From Labrenzia sp. OB1 (GTDB taxonomy: Bacteria > Pseudomonadota > Alphaproteobacteria > Rhizobiales > Stappiaceae), in the NCBI RefSeq assembly GCF_001624695.1, contig NZ_JSEP01000007.1, forward strand, positions 124,001 to 188,000: DNA of 64,000 nucleotides. The letters run 5' to 3'. Position 1 is the stretch's first letter; every line of letters starts with the position of its first letter. Positions 8,328-17,724 of the stretch are shown here, piece after piece. A program made the position numbers and the translations under genes. The notes under the pieces are model-generated. The model was not told where the DNA came from and did not search any database. It worked only from the letters and a program-made list of their open reading frames with translations.

Positions 8328-9266
8328 TCAGCGGGGGAAGGCGTGTGCAGCATCTGTTCGGTACGACCTGACACGCCAGACCATCCCAGACGAGGTGATG
8401 AACATGTCGGTGCCGGAAGGTCCGCCAAAGCACAGGTTGGACGTTTGGGCGGGCAAGCGAATTTTGCCCAGGCAATGCCCCTCCTGATCAAGGCAATGTA
8501 TGCCATCCAGCGCACTGGTCCAGACAAGGCCGCCGTGATCCACCCGCAAGCCGTCGGGCACGCCCGGCATGATCTCGGCAAAGACCCGTCCGTTGGACAA
8601 GACGGTCCCGTTTACGTCGAACACGCGGATATGGTGCGGCAGATTGTAGTCGATGCCGGGAAAACTCGCCCCGCGAATGGCGCCGGAGTCGGCCACATAA
8701 AGCTGCGTTTCATCGGGTGAGAAAGCCAACCCGTTGGGTTTGTCGAAATCGGTCAATACGGCCGTCAAGGTTCCGTTAGGGGCAGCGCAGAATACATAAC
8801 ATCCACCGATCTCACTTTCGGCGGCGTAGCCTTCGATGTCGGAGTTGATGCCGTATGGCGGGTCCGTGAACCATATCGATCCGTCAGAGCGCACAACGAC
8901 ATCGTTTGGAGAGTTCAGCCGCTTGCCCTGATAGCTGTCGGCGATCACTTCAATTGCTTCGGGGTCTTCAGGGTCGTGCCGCCGGATGACCCGTCGCCCG
9001 CCATGTTCGCACGAGATCATCCGCATTTGCATGTCGCGCGTGTTTCCGTTCGCAAACTCGCTGTTGGACAGAGCAGTGGTGACCCCGTGACCCTCGCGCC
9101 AGATCATCATCCGCTTGGCAGGGATATCGTTGAAATACAAGCGATCCTTCATCCATACGGGGCCTTCGGTCCACGTCATACCCTCCCCGATAAGTTCGGG
9201 CGGGTGATCAATGTCGAGGAGATCCGCGAAGACAGGGTCAAAGCTTTCGTAGGTTGCTTCTTCCAT
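8328..9266 (-). CDS. SMP-30/gluconolactonase/LRE family lactonase
   Basis: A 312-residue six-bladed beta-propeller lactonase. Family signatures are GEGMTWTEGPVW near the N-terminus (metal-ligand Glu), RLNSPNDVVVRSDGSIWFTDPPYGI (Asn and Asp metal ligands), KPNGLAFSPDETQLYVADS and PDGLRVDHGGLVWTS. Members hydrolyse sugar lactones to acids. It ends the ABC transporter operon, only one base after the stop of the upstream permease, so it probably processes the lactone made from the imported sugar by a dehydrogenase encoded elsewhere. Substrate unknown. Confidence 0.85.
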   Translation of the reverse strand: MEEATYESFDPVFADLLDIDHPPELIGEGMTWTEGPVWMKDRLYFNDIPAKRMMIWREGHGVTTALSNSEFANGNTRDMQMRMISCEHGGRRVIRRHDPEDPEAIEVIADSYQGKRLNSPNDVVVRSDGSIWFTDPPYGINSDIEGYAAESEIGGCYVFCAAPNGTLTAVLTDFDKPNGLAFSPDETQLYVADSGAIRGASFPGIDYNLPHHIRVFDVNGTVLSNGRVFAEIMPGVPDGLRVDHGGLVWTSALDGIHCLDQEGHCLGKIRLPAQTSNLCFGGPSGTDMFITSSGMVWRVRSYRTDAAHAFPR

Positions 9267-9267
9267 T

Positions 9268-10221
9268 TTATTGCGACTTTCTGCGCAGCGTCTGAAGCAA
9301 CAGCATGACGATGATAATCAGGCCGAATATGATGTTGCGCCACGCGTCAGTGATTTGCATTACCGACAGGATGGAGGTCAGAAGCGTAATGAACAGAACA
9401 CCGCCGACGGTTCCGATCAGGCTCCCCCGTCCTCCCAGAATTGACGTGCCACCAATGACGACAGCGGCGATGGTCGGCAAAAGAAACGGATCGCCCATCG
9501 ACTGATAAGCCTGATTTGCATAGCCTGCCAGCATGACCCCGCCCAATGCGGAGCAAAGCCCGGCGATTGCGAAAGCCGCGAAGATAACCGAAGGGGTTGA
9601 GACGCCAGACAGGAAAGTCGCCTTTTCATTGTATCCGATAGCGGAAAGATAGCGCCCGAAGCCTGACCGTTTCAGCAGCAGAGCCATCGCTCCGGTCACC
9701 GCCATCCAGACGACGAAGGCAACCGGTATTCCCGCAAGATCGCCAGTCGCCAGCAAGGTCATCGCAGGGCTGGCTTCGCCCTTGGGGTTGAACCCGCCCG
9801 TATTCAGAACCGCCACACCAAGCAGCATGGAGTTGACCGCCAGGGTCCAGACCATCGACGGGATGCGCAGAATCGCGACACCAACGCCGTTGACGATCCC
9901 GACAAGAACCCCGAATAGCAGCGCGGCGGGGATGGCCGCCGCGGCCAAGGCCGGATTGCCCGAACCAACCAGCGACGTTGAGATGATGGCCGCACCCGCC
10001 AGTACCCACGGAACGGAAAGGTCGATATGTCCCAACAGGATGACCACTGTCGCCCCAAGGGCCAGAACCCCGAGAAACGCCGCGATCTGCAATTGTTGCG
10101 CAAGGTAGTCGACGCCCAGGATCTGTGGAAAGAAATAGCTTCCACCAAGGATCAGCAGGACCGCTCCGAGATATGGAAACAGGGCGTCGGGGCTGGGCAG
10201 ATTTTGTTTGATCGTATTCAT
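9268..10221 (-). CDS. Sugar ABC transporter permease (RbsC/BPD_transp_2 family)
   Basis: A 317-residue membrane protein with about nine or ten hydrophobic segments and the family landmarks GHIDLSVPWVLAGAA and VVIGGTSILGGRGSLIGTVGG (the EAA-like loop contacting the ATPase). It is the second of two tandem permeases, suggesting a heterodimeric membrane domain. Its start overlaps the preceding permease stop by four bases, so it is translated as part of the operon. Confidence 0.88.
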   Translation of the reverse strand: MNTIKQNLPSPDALFPYLGAVLLILGGSYFFPQILGVDYLAQQLQIAAFLGVLALGATVVILLGHIDLSVPWVLAGAAIISTSLVGSGNPALAAAAIPAALLFGVLVGIVNGVGVAILRIPSMVWTLAVNSMLLGVAVLNTGGFNPKGEASPAMTLLATGDLAGIPVAFVVWMAVTGAMALLLKRSGFGRYLSAIGYNEKATFLSGVSTPSVIFAAFAIAGLCSALGGVMLAGYANQAYQSMGDPFLLPTIAAVVIGGTSILGGRGSLIGTVGGVLFITLLTSILSVMQITDAWRNIIFGLIIIVMLLLQTLRRKSQ

Positions 10222-11183
10222 TTTCCAAACACCTCCAGCCGGTTCCTGACCCGCAATACGCCCGCGCCGCCAATTGCGATGGCCCCGGCCAGGATCAGCC
10301 CTTCGATGAAAGGTTGCGCCAGCGGAGGCAAGCCGGAAAAGAACATCAGGGAGCCGATGGTTTTCAGAATAAACGCACCAGCCATCGCACCTGTCAGCGT
10401 GCCGACGCCGCCGCGCAGTGCAACGCCGCCCAAGACGACCGCGGCGATGGAATTCAGCGTGTAGTTGGGGCCGATCCCAGCGTCCCCCGTTGTCGTTACA
10501 AAGCTGAAATAGAGGCCGGCTAGACCCGCGAACAAACCACCCATCGCGAATGAGACAAGCCGGATCACCGGCACGGGCATTCCTGATTGAAATGCAGCCT
10601 GTTCAGAGGAACCGACGGCATACAACCCAAGACCCAGACCCGTCCGGCGCAAAGGCACCCAGAAAAGAACGATCACCGCGGCAGCGATGATCAGCGCCGT
10701 CGGAATGCCAAAGACATCCAGCGTGAACGCATCGGCCAGGTCATAATCGATCCGGCCGCCCGGAGTGGGCCGCAGCAGCAATGCCAGACCAACAAACAAG
10801 GATGCCGTTGCAAGTGTCGCCACGATCGGTTGAATGCGGCCAAACACAACAACTGCGCCGTTGAAGAGCCCGCAGGCCACACCAACGGCGAGCACCGCCG
10901 CAATCCCAAGGGCCATGTCGAGACCGGAACCGATCACGAAATAGGAGGCGACGCAATTCGTCAGCGCCATGACTGCGCCAACGGACAGATCAATGCCCCG
11001 CACAATCACCGCGAAGAACTGGGCAATCGCTGCCAAGGCAAGGATCAGGCATTGGTTGGCCCAGATCGTGATTACATAGGTATTGGGCCCGCTGGGATGG
11101 CTTGCAAGGTATAACGTGAGCAAGACAGCAAGCACCAGAATGGCGATCGCTTCTCGTTGATTGGACCTGAGCAGATTACCCAT
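10218..11183 (-). CDS. Sugar ABC transporter permease (RbsC/BPD_transp_2 family)
   Basis: A 321-residue polytopic permease with VIVRGIDLSVGAVMALTNC and AAVVLGGVALRGGVGTLTG, the two hallmark loops of ribose/xylose-type permeases. It overlaps the ATPase gene by 8 bp upstream and the second permease by 4 bp downstream. With its partner it should form the inner-membrane channel of the importer served by the binding protein encoded upstream. Confidence 0.88.
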   Translation of the reverse strand: MGNLLRSNQREAIAILVLAVLLTLYLASHPSGPNTYVITIWANQCLILALAAIAQFFAVIVRGIDLSVGAVMALTNCVASYFVIGSGLDMALGIAAVLAVGVACGLFNGAVVVFGRIQPIVATLATASLFVGLALLLRPTPGGRIDYDLADAFTLDVFGIPTALIIAAAVIVLFWVPLRRTGLGLGLYAVGSSEQAAFQSGMPVPVIRLVSFAMGGLFAGLAGLYFSFVTTTGDAGIGPNYTLNSIAAVVLGGVALRGGVGTLTGAMAGAFILKTIGSLMFFSGLPPLAQPFIEGLILAGAIAIGGAGVLRVRNRLEVFGK

Positions 11184-12702
11184 TGGCGGCCTCTGAGGTT
11201 TGCGCAGGAAGGGGGATGTTCAGGGAAGCTGCAATGATCGCCTCGGCTGTGACGTCATTTCCTGTCAGGTGACGAACGATACGCCCCTGATAGAAAATAT
11301 GCGCTTCATCGCAAAGGTGGATCAGCTCTTCATAGTCGGTTGAGACGAGCAGGATCGCGACACCGCTGTCGGCCAACCGCCGCAGCAGCGCATATATCTG
11401 TGTCTTGGTTTTGACGTCGATCCCGCGTGTCGGATCGGCCAACAGCATGCAGCGGGGACCGAGGGCAAGCCATTTCGTCAGAGCCACCTTTTGCTGGTTT
11501 CCGCCGGACAACTCGCCGACCGGCTGATCCAGACTGCGACATTTCAATTCAAGAGCATCCAGAAACGGCTGATAGATCGTGACATCCGACGCATCAATTC
11601 CGTCCGTACCAAGCGCGGCCAGTTCCAGATTTCGGGCGATACTCTGTTGCAGTATGAGCCCTTCGGTCTTGCGATCTTCCGGTACGAGGGCAATGCCCAG
11701 TTTGGGATTCTTGGCCTGTTTGGGGTGGGTGATCGTAACCGGGATGCCACCCACGACGCAGCGTCCCTCCGTTCCCTTGAGAAGACCGAACAAGCCTTGC
11801 AATACGCTGCCTTGCCCTTGCCCATCCAGGCCGCCAAGTCCCGTAATCTGTCCCTTGCGCAAAACGATAGAGATATCACGCAGTTTGTCTGTCCAGCTGA
11901 AACCGTCGACGCGCAGCACCTCTTCCGCGTCCGGGTTCGCCGGTGGCTTTGGCGGGAACAGGTCATCAATGCGCTGTCCGACCATCTTGCTGATTATTGC
12001 GCTGTAGTCGTAGGCACCATTGTCGAAAGTTTCGACATGCGCACCGTTTCGAAAGATGGAGATACGGTCGGCAAGGGATTCGATCTCGTGAAACCGATGC
12101 GAAATGAACAATACACCGACGCCCCGATCCCGTTCCGCACGAATGAGCCGGAACACTTTCTCGACGACAGAGGCATTCAGGGCGGACGTCGCTTCATCCA
12201 GGATCAGCAGCTTGGGATTGCGGGTCAGGGCTTTGGCGATTTCAACCTGTTGTCTTTCCGCCAAGGACAGATCGGCCACGCGCGTTTTCATTCCGATCGC
12301 ACCGCCATCTATCTGTGCCAGTATGTCCTGCGCGCTCCGCACCACGCTCGCATTCAGCCTCCCGAGCCCGGTTCCGACCGCGCCCAGCATCAGGTTTTCA
12401 CGCACGCTCAGATCGGGAACCAAAGACAGTTCCTGAAACATGCAGACAAGCCCGCGCACCATTGCATCGGCCGGGCTGGTCAGCCGGGTGACCGCGTTGT
12501 TGACCTCGATATCTCCGGATGTCGGCTGAATGACGCCTGCCAACAGTTTCATCAGTGTTGATTTGCCGGCACCGTTCTCGCCCAGCACTGCGTGGATTTC
12601 ACCGCCGAAACACGAGAAATCTACATCGGACAATGCCTGGGTCGTGCCATAGATTTTAGAGACGCCGCGAAGGCGCGCAATCGGGTGTTCAGATCGAGAC
12701 AT
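11176..12702 (-). CDS. Sugar ABC transporter ATP-binding protein (RbsA/MglA type)
   Basis: 508 residues with two fused ABC ATPase domains. The first has Walker A GENGAGKS and signature LSLAERQQ; its Walker B is LLILDEATSA. The second has LSGGNQQK and a degenerate Walker A region (GLDGQGQGS), the normal asymmetry of RbsA/MglA/XylG proteins. I chose the ATG giving MSRSEHPIARLRG; an in-frame start 63 bp upstream would add a non-family extension. It energises uptake of the sugar bound by the upstream periplasmic protein. Confidence 0.88.
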   Translation of the reverse strand: MSRSEHPIARLRGVSKIYGTTQALSDVDFSCFGGEIHAVLGENGAGKSTLMKLLAGVIQPTSGDIEVNNAVTRLTSPADAMVRGLVCMFQELSLVPDLSVRENLMLGAVGTGLGRLNASVVRSAQDILAQIDGGAIGMKTRVADLSLAERQQVEIAKALTRNPKLLILDEATSALNASVVEKVFRLIRAERDRGVGVLFISHRFHEIESLADRISIFRNGAHVETFDNGAYDYSAIISKMVGQRIDDLFPPKPPANPDAEEVLRVDGFSWTDKLRDISIVLRKGQITGLGGLDGQGQGSVLQGLFGLLKGTEGRCVVGGIPVTITHPKQAKNPKLGIALVPEDRKTEGLILQQSIARNLELAALGTDGIDASDVTIYQPFLDALELKCRSLDQPVGELSGGNQQKVALTKWLALGPRCMLLADPTRGIDVKTKTQIYALLRRLADSGVAILLVSTDYEELIHLCDEAHIFYQGRIVRHLTGNDVTAEAIIAASLNIPLPAQTSEAANG

Positions 12703-12770
12703 TACAGGCCGTCCGCTGTCAAAAGGAGCGTTCCGGCAGCGCGATGCCGCCGGAACCGATTTCACCGCGA

Positions 12771-13850
12771 TCAGGTGTTGTCAGCGGTTTGGCCAAGCAG
12801 CTCTTCCGGGGTGAAGGGCGCAAAGCAATCAGGGAAACCTGTGCCTGTATTGAAAGACTTCGGCAGGTCCGGGAAGTAATTCACACCCGCTTCAAGGTCT
12901 TCTGCTTTCACCTGCGGAATCGGCAGATAAACAGTTTGCGGCAGTTCGTTGCCCTGAAGCAATGCGACGGCGGCTTCCAGCGCGACGGCGGACATGGCAG
13001 GTGCCTGGGATGCGGAGATGCCGGGGATATCGAGCTCGTCCATAAGCATGCGAACACCATTCTCGCCGTCCACTCCCATAGGCACAATCGGATGTTCAGC
13101 GGCCTGCATTGCGTTGATCGTTCCCGCGGCTCCGTGCTGAGAGACGACACCATCAAATTGGCCATGCGTCGCCAGCGCATCTGCGACGACTTTCTGGCTC
13201 GTGCCGGTATCCCAGTTGCCAACGACCTCGACAATTTCAAGGCCCTCGACATTTTCAAGCACACTCATCATGCCAACACGGCGATCACGATCTGTGGCAT
13301 TGCCGGGCAAACCGTTCACCATCAGGATCTTGTCGGCGGTTCCGCCGAGTTCATCCATCACGGTTTGCGCTTTGAGACGGCCCAGTTCCAGCTGGCTTTC
13401 ATTGATCTGCACGACCTGATCCGTGTCCAGAACATTGTCGAACGGAACAAGGACAGTGCCCTGGCGTGCCGCCCTGCGGATCACCGGCTCAAATGCGCTC
13501 GGGTTCACGGCGATGAACGTGATGGCATCGTAGCCCGCAGCGATGAAGTTATCGATTGCCGCTATTTGCGCCGCGCTGTCATTGCCCACTGATACGACCG
13601 TGAATTCTTCAATATTTGCAGCGTTTTCAGGACGTGCGGCCCAGGCTTTCGATGCCTGGATGGCCGCGATACGCCAGTCGTTTCCGGCAAAACCGTTCAC
13701 AAACGCCATTTTGTAAGGCCCCTCTTTGGCCTCACCTTGAATTGTTGTGCTTTCCGGCGCAGGCGCGAAGCACTCTGCACGGTAGGTTTCCGCGGATGCA
13801 TGTGAAACGACAAACATCGCCAACGCGGTTCCCAGCATGAGATTTTTCAT
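12771..13850 (-). CDS. Periplasmic sugar-binding protein (ribose-type, PBP1 fold)
   Basis: 359 residues from an ATG preceded by AGGAAA. A signal peptide ends near SHASA/ET. The mature protein has the type-1 periplasmic-binding fold: YKMAFVNGFAGNDWR, VSVGNDSAAQIAAIDNFIAAGYD, DKILMVNGLPGNATDRDR and VPMGVDGENG. It is the first gene of the five-gene operon (binding protein, ATPase, two permeases, lactonase), transcribed from a promoter region with two LacI-type operators. The gluconolactonase suggests an aldose or its lactone as ligand; the precise sugar cannot be read from the sequence. Confidence 0.88.
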   Translation of the reverse strand: MKNLMLGTALAMFVVSHASAETYRAECFAPAPESTTIQGEAKEGPYKMAFVNGFAGNDWRIAAIQASKAWAARPENAANIEEFTVVSVGNDSAAQIAAIDNFIAAGYDAITFIAVNPSAFEPVIRRAARQGTVLVPFDNVLDTDQVVQINESQLELGRLKAQTVMDELGGTADKILMVNGLPGNATDRDRRVGMMSVLENVEGLEIVEVVGNWDTGTSQKVVADALATHGQFDGVVSQHGAAGTINAMQAAEHPIVPMGVDGENGVRMLMDELDIPGISASQAPAMSAVALEAAVALLQGNELPQTVYLPIPQVKAEDLEAGVNYFPDLPKSFNTGTGFPDCFAPFTPEELLGQTADNT

Positions 13851-13883
13851 TCGATTTCCTCCCAGAGTTTGATAATTCGTCAC

Positions 13884-13899
13884 ATGTTTACGTAAACAT
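13884..13899. promoter_or_regulatory. LacI-type operator O1
   Basis: A perfect 16-bp palindrome, ATGTTTACGTAAACAT, with the central CG typical of LacI/GalR-family operators. It lies 34 bp upstream of the binding-protein start codon, where it would block transcription of the sugar operon. Confidence 0.8.
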
Positions 13900-13911
13900 A
13901 TGGCGCATCAA

Positions 13912-13931
13912 ACATGTTTACGTAAACATGT
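13912..13931. promoter_or_regulatory. LacI-type operator O2
   Basis: A perfect 20-bp palindrome, ACATGTTTACGTAAACATGT, containing the same 16-bp core as O1 and centred 30 bp from it. The spacing puts both sites on one face of the helix. It is the nearer site to lacI, so autoregulation is likely. Confidence 0.8.
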
Positions 13932-13982
13932 GTCAAGTGATTCTGTTAAATGCATCTGATTATTTACGAATGGAGACCGGAG

Positions 13983-14999
13983 TTGGCGGACCGAAAAGCA
14001 GCGCGCCCCACGATGGATGATGTCGCTGACCGCGCGGGCGTAAGCCAGATGACAGTCTCGCGGGTGATGAGCGGAAAGGGCTATATCTCAAGCAAGGTGC
14101 GCGATCAGGTCCATGCTGCAGCCGCGGAAATCGGCTATGTTCAAAACCGGTTGGCGCGTGGGTTACGCTCCGAGCAATCCTCCCTGATCGCAGTCGTGCT
14201 TCCCACACTTGGCAATACTGTTTTCACGGAGGTGTTGCGCGGCATCACCGACGCCCTGTCAGCGCAAAGTCTGCGCCCGGTGTTTGGTTTGACTGAATAT
14301 TCGGAAGACCGGGAATATGAATTGGTGCGCGATTTGCTGTCGTGGCGTCCTGCGGGCATTGTGCTGGCCGGGCTGGAACATTCTGACCAGACCAGACGTG
14401 CAATCGATGCGTCTGGCGTGCGGGTTGCCGAAGTCATGGATATTGACGGCGAACCTATTTCGACGGCGTTCGGACTGTCGCAGAAAGCCGCGGGACAGGT
14501 CACGGCACAACATATGCTGGACAAGGGCCACCGTCGCTTCGTTTACGCGGGCAGCCAAAGCGGCGCCGATCTGAGGGCGGGTAAACGCCTTGAGGGTTTC
14601 CGGCAGACCGTTCGCGAAGCGGGCGGAACAATCGTGTCCGAAATCATCAGTTCGCAGCCTTCCTCCATGGTTGAAGGGCGGCGGATAACAGCGGAGATCC
14701 TGTCCGGCGGCGACCGCCCGGACGCGATTTACTACTCCAATGATGATCTGGCGGCGGGTGGGATCATGCATTGCCTGGCCGAAGGAGTAAGAATCCCCGG
14801 TGACATTGCTATGGCCGGCTTTAATGGATTGCCATACCTTGATGCCTTGCCGATCCAACTGACGACAATACAAACTCCGCGCTACGATATCGGTTTTCAG
14901 GCTGGAAAGCTCTTGGCGATGCAAGGCGAAGATCGTTCAAGCACCGCGTCGCAATTGGTCGATCTGGGGTTTGAGTTGAGCGTCGGAAGAACCTGTTGA
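13983..14999 (+). CDS. LacI-family transcriptional repressor of the sugar ABC operon
   Basis: 338 residues from a TTG start preceded by GGAG at 7 bp; an in-frame ATG at 13950 lacks a ribosome binding site and would add 11 residues. The HTH reads TMDDVADRAGVSQMTVSRVM, with the hinge helix near NRLARGLRS. The rest is a PBP1-fold ligand domain (IAVVLPTLGNTVFTEVLRGI, YYSNDDLAAGGIMHCLAEG). It is divergent from the sugar ABC operon with two palindromic operators between them, so local repression relieved by the imported sugar or a derivative is the obvious inference. Confidence 0.9.
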   Translation: MADRKAARPTMDDVADRAGVSQMTVSRVMSGKGYISSKVRDQVHAAAAEIGYVQNRLARGLRSEQSSLIAVVLPTLGNTVFTEVLRGITDALSAQSLRPVFGLTEYSEDREYELVRDLLSWRPAGIVLAGLEHSDQTRRAIDASGVRVAEVMDIDGEPISTAFGLSQKAAGQVTAQHMLDKGHRRFVYAGSQSGADLRAGKRLEGFRQTVREAGGTIVSEIISSQPSSMVEGRRITAEILSGGDRPDAIYYSNDDLAAGGIMHCLAEGVRIPGDIAMAGFNGLPYLDALPIQLTTIQTPRYDIGFQAGKLLAMQGEDRSSTASQLVDLGFELSVGRTC

Positions 15000-15046
15000 A
15001 ACGACCGGCAGTTTAACCGGCATCAGAACACTGGTTGCAGCCGGCC

Positions 15047-15535
15047 TCAGGACCAGAAGTCGGCCTGAAGCTGCGCAGCCTCATCCTCCAGAAGCGGGCC
15101 GACCACCTCAACCTGCCTCTGGCCCGCGGCGAAGACGGTGCGGCAGGGCAGGTCCAGTGTCGGGTTCTCGTCGTGATCGCCTGTCTGTTCCTTGAGCGAT
15201 TTTTCCGTCTGGCCGAAGACGACGCGGCCGATGCCGGACCAGTAGACGGCGCCCGAGCACATGGCGCAGGGCTCCGCCGAGGTGTACATGGTGCAACCGG
15301 CGAGAAAATCTGGACGCCATTGCTTGCTGGCGCGGGTGGCGAGCAGACGTTCCGCATGGGCCGTCATGTCCTGCCCCTCGGCGGTATAGCCGTTTCCCTG
15401 CTCCATCAGGATTTCTCCGTCGGGCCCGGCCAGAAGGCAGCCGAACGGATGGTCGCCGGTCTCCCTGGCCATGGCCGCGATCTCGAACGCCCTGCGCAAC
15501 AGCGCGATGTCCCTGTCTTCCCGCGTAGCGCTCAC
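15047..15535 (-). CDS. Nucleoside/nucleobase deaminase (CMP/dCMP deaminase fold)
   Basis: A 162-residue zinc-dependent deaminase. Zinc ligands and the catalytic Glu are visible: His60-Ala-Glu62, and Pro89-Cys90-x-x-Cys93 (SAEPCAMCSGAVYWSGIGRVVFG). The sequence resembles guanine-deaminase (GuaD-like) and tRNA-adenosine-deaminase-like members; the tail (DLPCRTVFAAGQRQVEVVGPL) fits the small-molecule nucleobase branch. It diverges from the purine transporter operon with the xanthine riboswitch between, so guanine or a related base is the best guess for substrate. The cytoplasmic reaction would release ammonia and xanthine. The in-frame alternative start cannot be excluded. Confidence 0.8.
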   Translation of the reverse strand: MSATREDRDIALLRRAFEIAAMARETGDHPFGCLLAGPDGEILMEQGNGYTAEGQDMTAHAERLLATRASKQWRPDFLAGCTMYTSAEPCAMCSGAVYWSGIGRVVFGQTEKSLKEQTGDHDENPTLDLPCRTVFAAGQRQVEVVGPLLEDEAAQLQADFWS

Positions 15536-15712
15536 ACCTGTCTCCCGTATGCATTTTCGACAAACAGGATCATGCCCTTTTTCGCCATGTATGTGTTTGT
15601 AACCCTCAGTCGACTTGGATAGTTTTTGATCAATCTGATGGCGAAAATTGTATCACTTGCGGAAATATTAAGCGAAATCACAGCAATCAATTGCAATTAC
15701 ATTTCACTCTTC

Positions 15713-15718
15713 TTGACA
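15713..15718 (+). promoter_or_regulatory. Candidate -35 element upstream of the riboswitch
   Basis: A TTGACA hexamer begins about 35 bp before the 5' side of the riboswitch. The matching -10 region is poor, so the promoter call is tentative, but it would start transcripts almost exactly at the aptamer. Confidence 0.4.
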
Positions 15719-15743
15719 TAAACACTCCCTTGATCTTCCGTCA

Positions 15744-15787
15744 GGGAGAGTAGAAGCGGTAGAGCCTTTGGCTTTGACATTGCTCAT
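15744..15787 (+). ncRNA. Xanthine riboswitch (NMT1 motif), candidate
   Basis: The leader of the purine transporter operon contains GAG-TAGAAGCG, a 6-bp hairpin (AGAGCC-TTT-GGCTTT, 15761-15775) and GACATTG-CTC. This order (P1 strand, TAGAAGCG internal loop, variable P2 hairpin, A-rich ATTG strand, P1 strand) matches the NMT1 motif as I remember it, an RNA class shown to bind xanthine and uric acid and named for its frequent position before NMT1-like transporter genes. The downstream gene here is such a transporter. The aptamer ends about 140 bp before the first start codon, further than usual for direct masking of the ribosome binding site. The call is from memory of the consensus, not from a covariance search. 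Confidence 0.72.
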
Positions 15788-15927
15788 CTTTGTTAGCTGA
15801 TCAATGCGGCCCCGGGAACGTTCGGGACATGCCTTGCCGATAATGGGATGACGATGGTGAAAGGCAGGAAATCAAGCTCCCGCGTCTTGCCACTTTTCCA
15901 GATGAACAACAGCGAAAGGATGTGCTG

Positions 15928-16938
15928 ATGCGCATGTTTGACGGGAAGATTTTATGCGTTGCCCTGACTTCGGTCGCGGCCGCGTTTACGGCTTCGGGAA
16001 CCGCCTCCGCAGCCGACCTGGTAACCTATCAGCTCGACTGGCTGCCGGGCGGCGACAAGGCACCGATCTATGTTTGCGTCCAGGAAGGCTTCTGCGAGGA
16101 AGCAGGCCTGGAGATCAAGATCGAGCCGGGCCGCGGTTCGTCGGAAGCCATCACCAAGCTGGCGACCGGCACGTCCGATATCGGCTCGGCCGGGCTGGGT
16201 GCGCTGATGGCTGCAAGAGCGACGGAGGGCGTCCCGGCGACCGCCGTCATGTCCATCTTCAACATGGGCCCGCACGCTTTCTACACGACCGCCGACACGG
16301 GCATCGCATCCATCAAGGACGTCAAGGGCAAGAAGATCGCCACTTCCCCCTTCACGTCCTCCAACGTCTTCCTGCCGCTGGTGCTCGCCGACAACGGGTT
16401 TTCGGAAGCCGATATCACCCTGACCAAATCCGATCCGGGCGCGCTCGGCCCGCTGCTGATGACCGGCCAGTCCGATGCCATCATCGCCTGGCTGACGGAT
16501 GTGTCCCGTTACACCGGCCAGGCCAAGGAAGCCGGCAAGGAACTGGTCGTCCTGCCCTGGGCCGATGCGGGCCTGGAGCTTTATTCAGCAGCGCTCGTCG
16601 CCAGCGACACCTTCCTTACCGAACGTCCGGAGGTGGCGAAACGTTTCGTCGCCGCGTTCAAGAAATCGCTCGAATTCGCCTATGAGAACCCGGACAAGGC
16701 GGCAGCGGCCGTTGCTGCCATGGTGCCGGAACTTTCGGCCGAAGACGTCAAGGGCTCCTGGCTCGACGCGTCCAAGCTGGCCTTCAACGAAGTAACGGAA
16801 ACCTATGGCCTCGGCGCACTGGATGCGGACCGGCTGCAAGCCACCTGGGAACGGGTTGCCGCGTCCCAGGATCTGGATCCGGCTTCGCTGCAGCCTGAGG
16901 ACGTTGTCGACCGGTCCTTCATGCCGGCGTCGGAGTGA
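15928..16938 (+). CDS. NMT1/THI5-like ABC substrate-binding protein, probable purine ligand
   Basis: 336 residues from the ATG 7 bp after AAAGGA; an upstream GTG adds two residues. A signal peptide ends near ASA/ADL, followed by an SsuA/THI5/TauA-type binding fold (YQLDWLPGGDKAPIYVCVQEGFCEEAGL, GSSEAITKLATGTSDIGSAG, IKDVKGKKIATSPFTSSNVF). This family carries thiamine precursors, taurine, nitrate and oxidised purines or pyrimidines. The candidate xanthine riboswitch upstream and the deaminases around it point to a purine. It is the first gene of an ABC operon with ATPase and permease 6 bp and about 0.8 kb downstream. Confidence 0.85.
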   Translation: MRMFDGKILCVALTSVAAAFTASGTASAADLVTYQLDWLPGGDKAPIYVCVQEGFCEEAGLEIKIEPGRGSSEAITKLATGTSDIGSAGLGALMAARATEGVPATAVMSIFNMGPHAFYTTADTGIASIKDVKGKKIATSPFTSSNVFLPLVLADNGFSEADITLTKSDPGALGPLLMTGQSDAIIAWLTDVSRYTGQAKEAGKELVVLPWADAGLELYSAALVASDTFLTERPEVAKRFVAAFKKSLEFAYENPDKAAAAVAAMVPELSAEDVKGSWLDASKLAFNEVTETYGLGALDADRLQATWERVAASQDLDPASLQPEDVVDRSFMPASE

Positions 16939-16944
16939 CGCCCC

Positions 16945-17724
16945 GTGGCGCTTGCAGGTAACGCGATCAACTTCTCCGGTGTCGGTCAGACTTTTCTGAC
17001 CGGCACCGGCTCCCTGACGGCTCTCGACGGTGTTTCCGTCACCATTGCCCAGCATGAGTTCGTCGCCGTGCTCGGGCCGTCAGGATGCGGCAAGTCAACC
17101 TTGCTGCGGCTGACCGCGGGTCTGATGAAACCCTCCACCGGCAGCGTGAGCGTCTTTGGCCTTCCGGTGACGCAGCCGCGCGACGATGTCGGCATCGTCT
17201 TCCAGAAGCCGACGCTGCTTCCCTGGGCGAATGTGGAGGACAATGTGGTGTTTCCCGCCAGGCACAAGCTGGGCCGGGTCACCCCCGAGGACCGCGCGCA
17301 GGCGCAGGCGATCATTGAGACGGTCGGGCTGGCCGGGTTTGAAAAACGCCTGCCCTCGGAACTTTCCGGCGGAATGCAGCAGCGGGTGGGGATTGCCCGG
17401 GCGCTGTTCCTCAACCCGGACATCCTGCTCATGGACGAGCCGTTTTCCGCACTGGACGCCCTGACCCGCGACATGATGGGTTTCGAGCTTCTGCGCCTGT
17501 GGCAGGCCAGCCCCAAGACGGTGCTGTTCATCACCCATTCCATTCCCGAAGCGGCCCTTCTGGCGGACCGGGTGCTGGTGCTCAGCGAGCGCCCCGGACG
17601 GGTGATCGCCGACCTGCCGGTGCCGACATCGCGCCCCCGGGACGAAACCTCGCTCGGCTCACCGGAGATGCAGGACTATGCAGCGCATCTGCGTTCGCTC
17701 CTGATCCGAAAGGAAGCCGCCTGA
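16945..17724 (+). CDS. ABC transporter ATP-binding protein (SsuB/TauB/ThiZ type)
   Basis: 259 residues from a GTG start 6 bp after the binding-protein stop. Walker [11 protein letters not shown]-loop [14 protein letters not shown], signature [15 protein letters not shown], Walker [13 protein letters not shown] and the H-loop (FITHSI) are all present. This ATPase subfamily pairs with NMT1-type binding proteins. Its stop overlaps the permease start by one base (TGATG). Confidence 0.9.
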   Translation: MALAGNAINFSGVGQTFLTGTGSLTALDGVSVTIAQHEFVAVLGPSGCGKSTLLRLTAGLMKPSTGSVSVFGLPVTQPRDDVGIVFQKPTLLPWANVEDNVVFPARHKLGRVTPEDRAQAQAIIETVGLAGFEKRLPSELSGGMQQRVGIARALFLNPDILLMDEPFSALDALTRDMMGFELLRLWQASPKTVLFITHSIPEAALLADRVLVLSERPGRVIADLPVPTSRPRDETSLGSPEMQDYAAHLRSLLIRKEAA

